DNA from: Bradyrhizobium forestalis
Lineage (GTDB): Bacteria > Pseudomonadota > Alphaproteobacteria > Rhizobiales > Xanthobacteraceae
Direction of reading: 5' to 3'
Assembly (NCBI RefSeq): GCF_002795245.1
Contig: NZ_PGVG01000005.1
Span: 62,001 to 126,000, forward strand
Length of the DNA stretch: 64,000 bases
The notes under the pieces were generated by a model that was not told the DNA's origin, searched no databases, and saw nothing but the letters and a program-made list of their open reading frames with translations. Positions 24,361 through 35,666 of the stretch are shown in pieces. The position numbers and the translations under genes were made by a program. Each line of letters starts with the position of its first letter. Position 1 is the stretch's first letter.

Positions 24361-25188
24361 ATGGGCCGCCTGTCCGTTGCATTTGCGCTTCTCTGCGGCC
24401 TTGTCGCGGGCGTCGCGGCGTCGTCCGCGGAGGACCGCGGCATGGTCCTCGCTACGACGACGGCGACGCAGGAGTCCGGCCTGCTCGACTATTTGCTGCC
24501 GCTCTTCCGCGACAAGACCGGCATCGACGTAACCGTGATCGCGCGGCGCGCCGACGAAGTGCTCGACGGGGCGCGACGGGGCGAGGTCGACGTCGTGCTG
24601 ATGCACGCGCGGCCTCAGGAGGAGAAATTCGTTGCCGACGGCTTTGGCGTGAAGCGCTACGACGTGATGTACAACGACTATGTGCTGATCGGGCCGAAGA
24701 GCGATCCCGCGGGCGTGAAGGGCAAGGACATCGCGACGGCGCTGAAGGCGATCGAAGCCAAGGGCGCGCCGTTCGTGACGCGTGGCGATCGGTCGGGCAC
24801 CCACGCCGCGGAGCTCGCGCTTTGGATCGTCGCCGGCATCGACATCGCCGGCGCCAAGGGCGCCTGGTATCGCGAGGCCGGGACGCGCATGGCCTCGGTG
24901 CTCGCGGCCGCGCGCGCCGCGAATGCCTATGTGCTGTCGGATCGCGGCAGCTGGATCGCCTTCAGGGATCGCGGCGATCTCGACATCGTCGTCGAAGGCG
25001 ACCGACGGCTGCTCAACCAGTATGGCGTGATGCTGGTGAACCCTGCGAAGTTCCCGAACGTGAAGAAGGACCTCGCGCAGACCTTCATCGACTGGCTGAC
25101 GTCGCCGGAGGGACAGACGGCGATCGCCGGCTACAAGGTCGACGGGCAGCAGCTGTTCTTCCCCAATTCGGACAGGTCGGGCGGCTGA
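24361..25188 (+). CDS. tupA: TupA-like tungstate/molybdate-binding periplasmic protein
   Basis: A 275-residue exported protein with a signal peptide (residues about 1-23). The body has the TupA pattern LATTTATQESGLLDYLLPLF near the N-terminus, VDVVLMHAR, and FVTRGDRSGTHAAELALW, followed by ADR-type loops. TupA proteins bind tungstate (and molybdate less tightly) and pass it to TupBC; neither permease nor ATPase gene is in the window. An in-frame ATG at 24328 is an alternative start; 24361 was chosen for the compact signal peptide. The placement ahead of three moeA-type genes and a formate dehydrogenase supports a tungsten role. Confidence 0.8.
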   Translation: MGRLSVAFALLCGLVAGVAASSAEDRGMVLATTTATQESGLLDYLLPLFRDKTGIDVTVIARRADEVLDGARRGEVDVVLMHARPQEEKFVADGFGVKRYDVMYNDYVLIGPKSDPAGVKGKDIATALKAIEAKGAPFVTRGDRSGTHAAELALWIVAGIDIAGAKGAWYREAGTRMASVLAAARAANAYVLSDRGSWIAFRDRGDLDIVVEGDRRLLNQYGVMLVNPAKFPNVKKDLAQTFIDWLTSPEGQTAIAGYKVDGQQLFFPNSDRSGG

Positions 25189-25221
25189 GGCCGGCATCGC
25201 CGACGGTTGCCAAACCGGACG

Positions 25222-26349
25222 ATGCATGATCCATCATGGCGCATGACCCAGCGCCTGCCGTCCTCGCTCACGCCGCTCGACACCGCGCTCGCCGCTTTGC
25301 TGCGAGGCGTCGATCCCGTCGCGCCGGTGGAGGTGCCGCTGGCGGACGCGATCGGCTGCATCGCGGCGGGCACTCCGCCGCTTGCCGCCTATCCTTCGCG
25401 CGACATCGCGGCCGCAGACGGTTGGGCGCTACCCGCCAATGATCTCGTCGGCGCGTCCGCTTACTCGCCGCTGCCCTTGACAGAAGCACCGTCGTGGGTC
25501 GAGGCCGGTGACGCGATGCCGGTGGGATGCGATTGTGTGCTCGACGCCGACGCGGTGGAGATGTCGGGGCCGCTTGCCCAGGTGCTGGCGGAGGGCGTGC
25601 CAGGGCAGGGCGTCCGGCGCGCCGGCGGCGACATCGCGGAACGCACGCCTGCCGGCGCCGCGGGCCGTCCCATCGGTGCGGCGGATCTGCTGCTGGCGCG
25701 CGTTGCGGGTCTGGAGAAGATCGGCGTGCGGCGGCCCCGGCTGCGCATGGTCAACGTGCCGGGCGCAACGGCAACGATGCATATGATCGCCGCGATCGCG
25801 CGCGCTGCGGGATTGGACGTGGAATCGCGTCAAGCTCGTGCACGCGATGAAGCATCGATTGCCGATGCACTCGATGCGTCCTCCTGCGATCTTCTGCTGT
25901 CCATCGGCGGTAGCGGCGTCGGCCGCCAGGACGCCGCCGTCACGGCCCTGGCCCAGCGCGGCCAGGTGATGGCGCACGGCCTTGCGCTCCAGCCCGGGCG
26001 CACCGCCGCGGTCGGACGGCTGGGGCAAGTTCCCGTCGTCGCCTTGCCCGGCTCGCCCGATCATGCGCTTGCGGCGTGGCTCGCGCTCGCGCTGCCGCTC
26101 GTCGATCGTTTGTCGGCGCGTCGGCCGCGCCCAAAAGTGTCCCTGCCGCTGGCGCGAAAAATCGCATCCAGTGTAGGCATCACGGAGATCGCTTTGCTGG
26201 CCGAGGAACCTCGTGCCTGGATGCCGCTTGCCGTGGGCGAATGGCCGCTTCAGGCAATCGCCCGTGCGGACGCATGGCTGCGCATTCCCGCTAGTGACGA
26301 GGGATTTGCGGCAGGTACGCCGGTCGATGCCCATCTGATGCGGGAGTGA
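25222..26349 (+). CDS. Degenerate MoeA-like molybdopterin-binding protein
   Basis: A 375-residue MoeA relative. The MoeA fold is visible in order: the N-terminal domain with AAADGWALPAN (canonical proteins have SAVDGYA), the linker region DLLLARVAGLEKIGVRRPRLRM, then the MoCF-binding domain with LLSIGGSGVGRQD, where canonical MoeA has TTGGVSVGE-D. The PLPGSP-type loop is VVALPGSPDHALAAW. Key motifs are thus altered, so Mo insertion activity is doubtful and a specialised or regulatory role is possible. It follows tupA by 33 bases and precedes the next moeA by one base, suggesting an operon. TTG at 25207 is an alternative start. Confidence 0.75.
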   Translation: MHDPSWRMTQRLPSSLTPLDTALAALLRGVDPVAPVEVPLADAIGCIAAGTPPLAAYPSRDIAAADGWALPANDLVGASAYSPLPLTEAPSWVEAGDAMPVGCDCVLDADAVEMSGPLAQVLAEGVPGQGVRRAGGDIAERTPAGAAGRPIGAADLLLARVAGLEKIGVRRPRLRMVNVPGATATMHMIAAIARAAGLDVESRQARARDEASIADALDASSCDLLLSIGGSGVGRQDAAVTALAQRGQVMAHGLALQPGRTAAVGRLGQVPVVALPGSPDHALAAWLALALPLVDRLSARRPRPKVSLPLARKIASSVGITEIALLAEEPRAWMPLAVGEWPLQAIARADAWLRIPASDEGFAAGTPVDAHLMRE

Positions 26350-26350
26350 T

Positions 26351-28312
26351 ATGGGTCCTGGCATGACGATGATCCCGAAATCACCAGACCGCAGCGCGCT
26401 CGAGCAGGAGCAGTTCCTCAAGATCCTCTCGCGCGAGGAGGCCCTCGCGCGCTTCGAGGCGGCCTTGTTCCCACGCGCGCTTCGGAGAGAATCGCGCAAG
26501 CTCGCTGCTGCGCTCGGCACGGCACTCGCCGACGATATCACCGCGCCGATCGACGTGCCGCCGTTCGACCGCTCCAATGTCGACGATTTTGCCGTGCGCT
26601 CCGCCGACCTTGCGGCGGCCGGCGAGGGCGCGCCCGTGCTCCTTGCGCTGAATGGCGAGACCATTCATTGCGGCACCGCGCCGACGCTGCAGGTGGCGGC
26701 CGGGACCGCGACGCCGATTGCCACCGGCGGTCCGCTGCCGCGCGGCGCCGATGCCGTGGTCATGGTCGAGCACACCCAGCCGGCCGGCCAAGATGCGATC
26801 GATGTCCGTCGCGCCGTCTCGCCGGGGCAATTCGTCTCGTACGCCGGATCCGACATGGCGCGCGGCGAGGCGCTGCTGCGCGCGGGCACCATCATTGGCT
26901 CGCGCGAGATCGGCATGCTGGCGGCTTGCGGCATTGCCGAGGTGACCGTCGCGCGCAGGCCGCGGGTCGCCGTGATCTCCACCGGCGACGAACTGGTTCA
27001 GCCCGGCGAGGCGCTCGGGCCTGCCGAAATCTACGATACCAACGGCGCCATCGTCGCGGCCGCGGTCGACGAGAATGGCGGCGAAGCCGTCTTCCTCGGC
27101 GCCATTCCCGACGATGAAGCTGAGCTCGAATCCGCCATGCGCCGCGCGCTTGCGGACTCCGACATGCTGGTGCTGTCGGGCGGCACCTCGAAAGGCGCGG
27201 GCGATCTCTCCCATCGCATCATCGGCCGGCTCGGTCAGCCAGGCATCATCGCGCATGGCGTTGCGCTCAAGCCGGGCAAGCCGCTGTGCCTTGCGGTGTG
27301 CGACGGCAAGCCGGTGGTGATCCTACCGGGATTTCCAACCTCGGCCATGTTCACCTTCCACGACATGATCGTGCCCGTGCTGCGCAGGATGGCCGGACTG
27401 CCGCCGCGCTCCGATGCCAAGGTCAACGCGACCGTGCCGGTGCGCGTCGCCTCCGAGCTCGGCCGCACAGAATTCGTCATGGTCTCGCTGGTGCAGGGCA
27501 GGGAGGGCCTCATCGCCTATCCCACCGGCAAAGGGTCTGGGGCGATCACGTCATTTGCGCAGGCCGATGGTTTTCTGCGCATCGATGCACTCGCCGATCA
27601 GATGCCGGCCGGGACTGAAGCCGACGTGACGCTGTTCACGCCGCATGTACGCGTGCCCGATCTCGTCATCGTCGGCAGCCATTGCACCGGCCTCGATCTC
27701 GTCACCGCGCAGCTCGCGCATGCCGGCCTGACCGTGCGTTCGATCGCTGTCGGCAGCCTCGGCGGCCTTGCAGCGGCCAAGCGCGGCGAATGCGATCTCG
27801 CGCCGATCCACCTGTTCGACGACAAGAGCGAGACCTACAACACGCCTTATCTCGTCGAGGGGCTCGAGCTCGTCCCCGGCTGGCGGCGGATGCAGGGCAT
27901 TGTCTTCCGCAAGGGTGACGCGCGCTTCGTGGGCCTGAACGCGAAGGATGCGGTTGCGGCCGCGCTCGCCGTCTCCACCTGCATCATGGTCAATCGCAAC
28001 CAGGGCGCCGGCACGCGTATCCTGATCGACCGGCTGCTCGGCGGTGCGCGCCCGGAAGGCTACTGGAACCAGCCGCGTTCGCACAATGCGGTTGCGGCGG
28101 CCGTGGCACAGCACCGCGCCGACTGGGGCATGACCATTGCGCCGGTCGCCCATGCGGTCGGCCTCGGTTTCATTCCGCTGGCGGAAGAGCATTACGACTT
28201 CGCGCTGGTGACGGCGCGCAAAGACCGGCCGGCCGTGCGGGCCTTTCTCGATGCGCTCGGCTCGGACGCTGCGCGTGCGGCACTGGAGCGAGCGGGCTTC
28301 CGGCCCGCGTAG
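26351..28312 (+). CDS. MoeA fused to a periplasmic-binding-protein-like domain
   Basis: A 653-residue fusion. Residues about 20-425 are MoeA: PPFDRSNVDDFAVRSADL, a central VAVISTGDEL, LSGGTSKGAGDLSHRI and VVILPGFPTSAMFTFHD. The SGGTS-x-GAGD form is the variant known from archaeal-type MoeA proteins. Residues about 430-650 are the PBP-like domain (PF12727; GSHCTGLDLVTAQLAHAGL ... CDLAPIHLFD ... QGAGTRILIDRLL). MoeA inserts molybdate or tungstate into adenylated molybdopterin, and the extra domain may bind the oxyanion or cofactor. It starts one base after the previous stop. VDDFA for VDGYA is a notable substitution at the active-site motif. Confidence 0.88.
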   Translation: MGPGMTMIPKSPDRSALEQEQFLKILSREEALARFEAALFPRALRRESRKLAAALGTALADDITAPIDVPPFDRSNVDDFAVRSADLAAAGEGAPVLLALNGETIHCGTAPTLQVAAGTATPIATGGPLPRGADAVVMVEHTQPAGQDAIDVRRAVSPGQFVSYAGSDMARGEALLRAGTIIGSREIGMLAACGIAEVTVARRPRVAVISTGDELVQPGEALGPAEIYDTNGAIVAAAVDENGGEAVFLGAIPDDEAELESAMRRALADSDMLVLSGGTSKGAGDLSHRIIGRLGQPGIIAHGVALKPGKPLCLAVCDGKPVVILPGFPTSAMFTFHDMIVPVLRRMAGLPPRSDAKVNATVPVRVASELGRTEFVMVSLVQGREGLIAYPTGKGSGAITSFAQADGFLRIDALADQMPAGTEADVTLFTPHVRVPDLVIVGSHCTGLDLVTAQLAHAGLTVRSIAVGSLGGLAAAKRGECDLAPIHLFDDKSETYNTPYLVEGLELVPGWRRMQGIVFRKGDARFVGLNAKDAVAAALAVSTCIMVNRNQGAGTRILIDRLLGGARPEGYWNQPRSHNAVAAAVAQHRADWGMTIAPVAHAVGLGFIPLAEEHYDFALVTARKDRPAVRAFLDALGSDAARAALERAGFRPA

Positions 28313-28331
28313 ATGCGAGCTGGGTCTATGG

Positions 28332-29015
28332 CTACGACGCTTGGTCGGTGCCGCTGGCGGCTTGAGCGGCACGCTCATCCAGCGCCGCCAGCCGCTCGGC
28401 CTCGGCAATGTCCTCGACCGTGTTCGCATTGAAGAACGGGTCGAGCGGCTCGTTCGGCCATGTCACCGTTGCGAGCGGATAGCGCGCGGTCCAGCGGTCG
28501 ATCTTGCGGAGATCCTCGACGACCAGTGCGTGACGCAGCTCGTCGCGCAAGGCGACGCGCCAAAGACCGATCACCGGATGCGACTGTTCGCCAGATGCGG
28601 CGACCGCGAGCTGCGCGTTCTCACGCGCGCGCGCGTCATGCAGCCGTGCGACGAGATCGCGCGGCAGGAACGGGCAGTCGCCCGCGGCGCTGAGCACCCA
28701 CTCGGTCTCCGGCCGGTTTGCCGCAGTCCAGTCGAGCGCCGCGAGGATGCCGGCGAGGGGGCCGGGGAAGCCGGGCACGTCGTCTGCGACGACTTGCAGG
28801 CCGAACCCGGCGAAGCGGGCGGGATCGCCGTTCGCGTTGAGGATCAGCCCGCTGCACTGGGGCGAAAGGCGCGCGATCACGCGCTCCAGAATGGTGCGGC
28901 CGCCGATGGTGCGCATCGGCTTGTCGCCGCCGCCCATGCGCCGTGCCAGCCCGCCGGCGAGCAGCACGCCAAGAGTCGAAGGAACATGCGTTGCCGAAAT
29001 TCTAGTCGTCACCAC
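28332..29015 (-). CDS. mobA: Molybdenum cofactor guanylyltransferase MobA
   Basis: A 227-residue nucleotidyltransferase. The N-terminal loop [19 protein letters not shown] is the MobA signature, followed by NGDPARF and the metal-binding AAGDCPFLP. MobA joins GMP to Mo-molybdopterin to give the bis-MGD cofactor required by formate dehydrogenases. The GTG start at 29013-29015 lies inside the end of fdhD (14-base overlap), so the two are translated from one message. It is convergent with the moeA fusion. Confidence 0.9.
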   Translation of the reverse strand: MVTTRISATHVPSTLGVLLAGGLARRMGGGDKPMRTIGGRTILERVIARLSPQCSGLILNANGDPARFAGFGLQVVADDVPGFPGPLAGILAALDWTAANRPETEWVLSAAGDCPFLPRDLVARLHDARARENAQLAVAASGEQSHPVIGLWRVALRDELRHALVVEDLRKIDRWTARYPLATVTWPNEPLDPFFNANTVEDIAEAERLAALDERAAQAASGTDQAS

Positions 29016-29892
29016 CTTCGCCCTTGCGCTTGTGCTTGGCTGACTCCTCCTCGACGTAAGCGAGGTTCTGGTCGTAGACGATCCGCTCCTCGCCCGCGAG
29101 CGCGATGAAGCGCTTGCCGCGGGTGCGTCCCACCAGCGTCAGTCCAACCTGCCTTGCGAGGTCGACGCCCCAGGCGGTGAAGCCGGAGCGCGACACCAGG
29201 ATCGGAATGCCCATGCGGACGGTCTTGATCACCATCTCCGAGGTGAGCCGTCCGGTGGTATAGAGGATCTTGTCGGAGGGATCGACGCCGTGGCGGTACA
29301 TCCAGCCTGCGATCTTGTCGACGGCGTTGTGGCGGCCGACGTCCTCGGTGTAGCAGAGCGGGGCACCTTCCTTGCACAGCACGCAGCCATGAATTGCGCC
29401 GGCCTCCAGGTACAGCGAGGGCATGGTGTTGATGGTCTGCGTCATCTGGTAGAGCCAGGAGGTGCGCAGCTCGGCCTTGGGCAGTGCGACGCTCTCGACG
29501 GCCTCTAACAGATCGCCGAAGGCGGTGCCCTGCGCGCAACCCGAGGTCTGCGTGCGCTTCTTCAGCTTGGCCTCGAAATTGGTGTGATGTGAGGTGCGCA
29601 CCACCACCACCTGGAGGTCGTCGTCGTATTCGACCTCGGTGACCACGTCATTATATTTCAGCATGTTCTGGTTCAGCAGGTAGCCGAGCGCCAGATATTC
29701 GGGGTAGTCGCCGATCGTCATCATGGTGACGATCTCCTGGGCGTTCAGGTAGAGCGTCAGTGGCCGCTCCATCGGGACCTTGATCTCGACCCTGGCGCCG
29801 GTCTGGTCGGTGCCGGCCACACTCTGGGTCAGGCGCGGGTCGTCCGGATTGGGGACGATCAGGGGCACCGGGGCTTTGTCGATCTTCATCAT
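29002..29892 (-). CDS. fdhD: Formate dehydrogenase accessory sulfurtransferase FdhD
   Basis: A 296-residue protein of the FdhD/NarQ family. It has the CxxC loop HGCVLCKEG (Cys170, Cys173), [17 protein letters not shown], and a C-terminal [20 protein letters not shown]. FdhD takes sulfur from IscS and passes it to the bis-MGD cofactor of formate dehydrogenase before insertion, which is essential for FDH activity. Cys119 (TSGCAQG) is an additional conserved-looking cysteine. It overlaps mobA downstream and is divergent from mobB across 107 bases. It serves the FDH encoded at 37969-42434. Confidence 0.93.
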   Translation of the reverse strand: MMKIDKAPVPLIVPNPDDPRLTQSVAGTDQTGARVEIKVPMERPLTLYLNAQEIVTMMTIGDYPEYLALGYLLNQNMLKYNDVVTEVEYDDDLQVVVVRTSHHTNFEAKLKKRTQTSGCAQGTAFGDLLEAVESVALPKAELRTSWLYQMTQTINTMPSLYLEAGAIHGCVLCKEGAPLCYTEDVGRHNAVDKIAGWMYRHGVDPSDKILYTTGRLTSEMVIKTVRMGIPILVSRSGFTAWGVDLARQVGLTLVGRTRGKRFIALAGEERIVYDQNLAYVEEESAKHKRKGEGGDD

Positions 29893-29999
29893 GGCCGCGA
29901 GGTTAGCATGACATTCCGCTCAAGCCGATATAAGCATGCTCAAGACGATGGAGAAGGCGGTTCCGGTTGCGTCGTGGGGCTGGCGGAGATCGAGTTACG

Positions 30000-30527
30000 A
30001 TGAAGGTCATCGGCCTTGCAGGCTGGAGCGGTGCGGGCAAGACCACGCTGTTGACGCGGCTGATCCCGCATTTCAACGCGCAAGGCCTGCGTGTTTCCGT
30101 GATTAAGCATGCGCATCACCAGTTTGACGTCGACGTGCCCGGCAAGGATTCCTGGCGCCATCGCGAGGCCGGCGCGGCTGAGGTGCTGGTCGCTTCGTCC
30201 AACCGCTGGGCCTTGATGCATGAATTGCGCGGGGCGGCGGAGCCGCGGCTGCCGGAGCTGCTCGAGAAGCTCTCCGCGGTCGATCTCGTCGTGGTCGAGG
30301 GATACAAGCGCGAGCCGCATCGCAAGATCGAGGTGCATCGCGCCGCCAACGGCAAACCGCTGCTGTTTCCGGACGATCCCGGGATTGCCGGGATTGCGAG
30401 CGACACCGCGGTTGAAACTCGGCTGCCGACCGTCCATCTCGATGATATCCCCGCCGTAGCCGCGTTGCTGCTGCGTGCGGCGATGCCGGTCGAGGAAGTG
30501 GTGGCAAGAAGCACCGCGACACGCTGA
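30000..30527 (+). CDS. mobB: Molybdopterin-guanine dinucleotide biosynthesis adaptor MobB
   Basis: A 175-residue P-loop protein with the Walker A motif GWSGAGKTTLLTRL (about residues 7-20), the IKHAHHQFDVDVPGKDSWRH block typical of MobB, and the Walker B-like VDLVVVEGYK. MobB binds GTP and assists MobA in making the MGD cofactor. The ATG at 30000 is chosen because the P-loop begins at once; 11 extra residues would be added by an upstream start. It is followed 9 bases later by moeA in the same direction. Confidence 0.92.
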   Translation: MKVIGLAGWSGAGKTTLLTRLIPHFNAQGLRVSVIKHAHHQFDVDVPGKDSWRHREAGAAEVLVASSNRWALMHELRGAAEPRLPELLEKLSAVDLVVVEGYKREPHRKIEVHRAANGKPLLFPDDPGIAGIASDTAVETRLPTVHLDDIPAVAALLLRAAMPVEEVVARSTATR

Positions 30528-30536
30528 CGAGGCACC

Positions 30537-31793
30537 ATGGCGCAACTGTCGGACGATTGCTTTGCCTTCGGCGGCCCGATGATGTCGGTCGACGAAGCCG
30601 TTGGCCTCATCACGACGCGCGTCAACGCGATTACCGACCTCGAGACCGTGGCGCTCGTCGATGCCGACGGGCGCGTGCTCGCGCGCGATGTGGCCGCACC
30701 TTTGCCGCTGCCGCCGTTCACCAACTCCGCGGTCGATGGTTACGCCGTGCGCAACGCCGACCTTCCGGCAAGCGCAGAGCAGGCGTTCCCGCTCGATGGT
30801 CGCATCCAGGCCGGCGGCCTTGCGCAAGCGCCAATCAAGCCCGGTCACACCGCGCGCATCTTCACCGGCGCGCCGATGCCGCCGGATGCGGAGACCGTCT
30901 TCATGCAGGAGGACGTCCGCATCGATGAGTCCGGCAGGATCGTGTTGCCGCCGGGCCTGAAGCCCGGCGCCAATGTCCGTCCCGCAGGCGAGGACATTCC
31001 GCAAGGTCAGGTCGCGCTCCGCGGCGGCCAGCGCTTGCGGCCGCAGCATGTCGCCCTTGCCGCCGCGTTCGGCCTGACGAGGCTCGACGTCGTCAGGCGC
31101 ATCCGTGTCGCGGTGTTCTCGACCGGCGACGAGCTGGCATCTCCGGGCGAGCCGCGCACCGCCTCGCAGCTGTTCGATTCCAACCGCTTCATGCTGATGG
31201 CGATGCTGCGCCGGCTCGGCTGCGAGGTCAGCGATCTCGGCATTCTGCGCGATGAGCGAACCTCGCTTGCCAGCGGCCTGAAGCAGGTTGCAGGTCACCA
31301 TGACCTGATCCTCACCACCGGTGGCGTCTCGACCGGCGAGGAGGATCACGTCAAGGCGGCGGTCGAGAGCATCGGCTCGCTGGTGCTGTGGCGGATGGCG
31401 ATCAAACCCGGCCGTCCCGTGGCGATGGGCATCATCGACGGCGTGCCGCTGATCGGATTGCCCGGCAATCCCGTCGCGAGTTTCGTCACCTTCGTCCATG
31501 TGGTGCGGCCGACGGTGCTGGCGCTCGCCGGCAGTCTGCCGGAGCCGCTGACGCCCATCCCGCTGCGCGCAGCCTTCACCTACAAGAAGAAGGCAGGCCG
31601 GCGCGAATATGTTCGCGTCTCCTTGCGACGCGGAGAGGACGGCGCACTGGAGGCGGTCAAGTTCCCGCGCGAAGGGGCCGGGCTGCTGTCCTCGCTGGTC
31701 GAGACCGACGGCCTCGTCGAGCTCGGCGAGGACATCACGAATGTCGAGCCGGGGCAGCACGTGGGCTTCCTGTCCTACGCCGATCTGCTCTAG
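30537..31793 (+). CDS. moeA: Canonical molybdopterin molybdenumtransferase MoeA
   Basis: A 418-residue MoeA with all family motifs: PLPPFTNSAVDGYAVRNADL, IFTGAPMPPDAETVFMQED, AGEDIPQG, VAVFSTGDELASPGE, LTTGGVSTGEEDHVK and LIGLPGNPVASFVTF. It catalyses insertion of molybdate into adenylyl-molybdopterin. Active-site acidic residues of the DGYA and GGVSTGEED motifs are present, unlike in the other two MoeA-like proteins of this window. It forms an operon with mobB (9-base gap); the TusA-like gene follows after 45 bases. Confidence 0.93.
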   Translation: MAQLSDDCFAFGGPMMSVDEAVGLITTRVNAITDLETVALVDADGRVLARDVAAPLPLPPFTNSAVDGYAVRNADLPASAEQAFPLDGRIQAGGLAQAPIKPGHTARIFTGAPMPPDAETVFMQEDVRIDESGRIVLPPGLKPGANVRPAGEDIPQGQVALRGGQRLRPQHVALAAAFGLTRLDVVRRIRVAVFSTGDELASPGEPRTASQLFDSNRFMLMAMLRRLGCEVSDLGILRDERTSLASGLKQVAGHHDLILTTGGVSTGEEDHVKAAVESIGSLVLWRMAIKPGRPVAMGIIDGVPLIGLPGNPVASFVTFVHVVRPTVLALAGSLPEPLTPIPLRAAFTYKKKAGRREYVRVSLRRGEDGALEAVKFPREGAGLLSSLVETDGLVELGEDITNVEPGQHVGFLSYADLL

Positions 31794-31838
31794 AGGCGTT
31801 CCGTTGACGCCATCGCTTCGTCCCGCCATGTTGCGGCC

Positions 31839-32072
31839 ATGACCAGAACGACGCTCGATCTCACCGGACTGAAATGCCCACTGCCCGCCCTCAAGACGCG
31901 CAAGGCGCTCAAGCCTTTGCAGCCGGGTGATCAGCTCGAGGTTCACTGCACCGATCCCTTGTCGGTGATTGACATTCCGAACCTGATTCGCGAGACCGGC
32001 GACAAGGTCGAGATCACGGAGCGCAACGAGGCGCGCATCGTGTTCCTGGTCGAAAAGGGCGACGCCCCGTAG
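31839..32072 (+). CDS. tusA: TusA-like sulfur carrier protein
   Basis: A 77-residue SirA/TusA protein with the CPLP motif (LTGLKCPLPALKTRKAL) and carrier Cys13, then the usual HCTDPLSVIDIPNLIRETG. TusA proteins carry persulfide sulfur for tRNA thiolation and, in E. coli, also influence molybdenum cofactor synthesis and FdhD-linked sulfuration. Its place right behind mobB-moeA and near fdhD suggests it supplies sulfur to the formate dehydrogenase cofactor, which is an inference from context. Confidence 0.88.
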   Translation: MTRTTLDLTGLKCPLPALKTRKALKPLQPGDQLEVHCTDPLSVIDIPNLIRETGDKVEITERNEARIVFLVEKGDAP

Positions 32073-32213
32073 AAAGGCGAATGTTCACGGCGGCGACGTT
32101 TGACTATGCTGTGCCCGCGGGGGAAACGGCCGAAGCTTCGCTGCAGTGCGAAAGGCGCCGGCTATCGCCGTGGCTGATCTCGAACCTAAGACCTTCAAAC
32201 CTAGACATCGGGC

Positions 32214-33639
<1,426 letters not shown>

Positions 33640-33647
<8 letters not shown>

Positions 33648-35664
33648 TGCTGCCGGCCGTAGCGGCGAGCCCGTGCGGGGACGCTCCGTCCGCTTCCGGC
33701 TGCTCGCGATCGCGCTGCTGCCGATGCTGGTCATCCTGCCGCTCCTGCTCGGCGTTGCGATCTATCGCTGGAACGCGAAATTCGACGCGACCCTGATCTC
33801 CAAGGTGAACGGCGATCTCACCATCGCCCACCAATATCTCGCCCGTATCCTGGAGAAGACCGGCGTCCAGCTCCGGGCGCTCAGCCTGTCGGCCCGCTTC
33901 CACGAGGTGCTGGCGCCGGATGCCCGCGGCTCCCTGCAGGATCTGCTCGACGAGACCCGCAAGGAAATCGGTCTCGATTTCCTGTATCTGACCAACGGTC
34001 GCGGCGATGTCCTGGCCTCGTCGCCGCCGTTGCAGCGTCGACCGAGAAGTGACTGGCCGATCATCAAGTCGGCGCTGTCGGGCGAGGTCCCTGCGACCGG
34101 CGTCGACATTTTCGGCAATGACGAGCTCGCCGCGATCTCGCCGGCCCTGGCAGAGCGCGCGCGATTGGACCTCGTGCCGACCCCGAACGCGGTGCCGACC
34201 GACCGCAGCACGGAAACGCGCGGCATGGTCGTGCATGCGGCGAGCCGGGCGATGCTGCCTGACGGTGGCGCCGCGGCGCTGGTCGGCGGCACCCTGCTCA
34301 ACCAGAATCTCGAATTCATCGACACGATCAACGATCTCGTTTATCGCGCGGCGAGCCTGCCGGAGGGCAGCCAGGGCACCGCGACGCTCTTCCTGGACGA
34401 CGTACGGATATCCACCAACGTCCGTCTGTTCGAGGGGCGGCGCGCGCTCGGCACGCGGGTGTCGGCGGCGGTGCGCTCGGCCGTGCTGGGCGAGGGACGC
34501 ACCTGGCTCGACAGCGCTTTCGTGGTCAACGACTGGTACATCTCCGCCTACGAGCCGCTGGTCGACAGCTATGGCAAGCGGGTCGGCATGCTCTATGTCG
34601 GCTTTCTGGAGAAGCCGTTCAGCGACGCCAAATACCAGACATTGGTGATCATCATCGCCGCGTTCATCGCCATCACCGCCGCGACCGTGCCGATCTTCCT
34701 GCGCTGGGCGAGCTCCATCTTCATGCCGCTGGAGCGCGTCACGGCGACGATCACCGAGGTGGAGCGCGGGAACCTCTCCGCCCGCACCAAGATGCCGGTG
34801 CTGGGCGACGAGATCGGCCGTGTCGCGGTTCATCTCGACAGCCTGCTCGACCAGATCCAGGAACGCGACCGGCAGCTCCGGGAATGGAATGAGGAACTGA
34901 ACGTCCGCGTGCGCGAGCGCACCCGGGACCTCGAGCACGCCAATCTCAAGCTCGAGGCGACCACCAAGCAGCTCATCATGTCCGAGAAGCTGGCTGCGAT
35001 CGGCGAGATCACCGCCGGCGTTGCCCACGAGATCAACAATCCGATCGCCGTGATGCAGGGCAATCTCGACGTCATCCGCAGCGTGTTCGGGGCCGATGCC
35101 GACAAGGTGAAGGTCGAGTTTCGCCTGCTCGACGAGCAGATTCACCGCATCAGCCAGATCGTGACCAAGCTGTTGCAGTTTGCAAGGCCGGAGGAATATG
35201 CCGGCTATGTCGAGCGCCATGCGCCGGCAATCGTCATCTCCGACTGTCTGCCGCTGGTGCAGCATCTTCTGAACAAGACCGAGATCGCCGTGGTCAGGGA
35301 TGACCGCGCCAACCGGCTCGTGCTGATGAACCGCAACGAGCTGCAGCAGGTCCTGGTCAATCTCATCGTCAACGCGATCCACGCCATGCCGGAAGGTGGA
35401 ACCCTGACGCTCCGCTCCTTCGATGCCGAGCGCGACGGGCATCAAGGCGTCGCCATCGAGGTCACTGATACCGGCATCGGCATGAGCACTGAGGTGATCG
35501 AAAAGATATTCGACCCCTTCTACACCACGAAGCGGCGGCAAGGCACGGGGCTAGGCCTCTCCATCAGCCAGACGCTGATCAAGCGCCAGGGCGGGCAGAT
35601 CACGGCCGAAAGCCGCGTCGGTTCCGGGAGTACATTCACGGTGTGGCTGCCGGAAGCGACCTGA
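33640..35664 (+). CDS. Membrane sensor histidine kinase, partner of the sigma54 regulator
   Basis: A 674-residue kinase. It has a transmembrane helix at about residues 20-42 and a large periplasmic Cache-like domain (about 43-330), then a second helix at about 335-357, HAMP, and a coiled coil. The HisKA domain has phosphoacceptor His463 (GVAHEINNPIAVMQGN), and the ATPase has N (LVNLIVNAIHAMP), G1 (DTGIGM) and G2 (GTGLGLSISQ) boxes. The start is the ATG at 33640, overlapping the regulator's stop by 8 bases; the longer frame from 33565 overlaps the HTH. The signal sensed is probably an external carboxylate such as oxalate or formate, judged only from the transporter next door. Confidence 0.9.
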
Positions 35665-35666
35665 TT

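Noticed and set aside
29940..31946. 668-codon minus-strand frame opposite mobB and moeA
   Set aside because: Antisense shadow; the plus-strand genes have complete family motifs.
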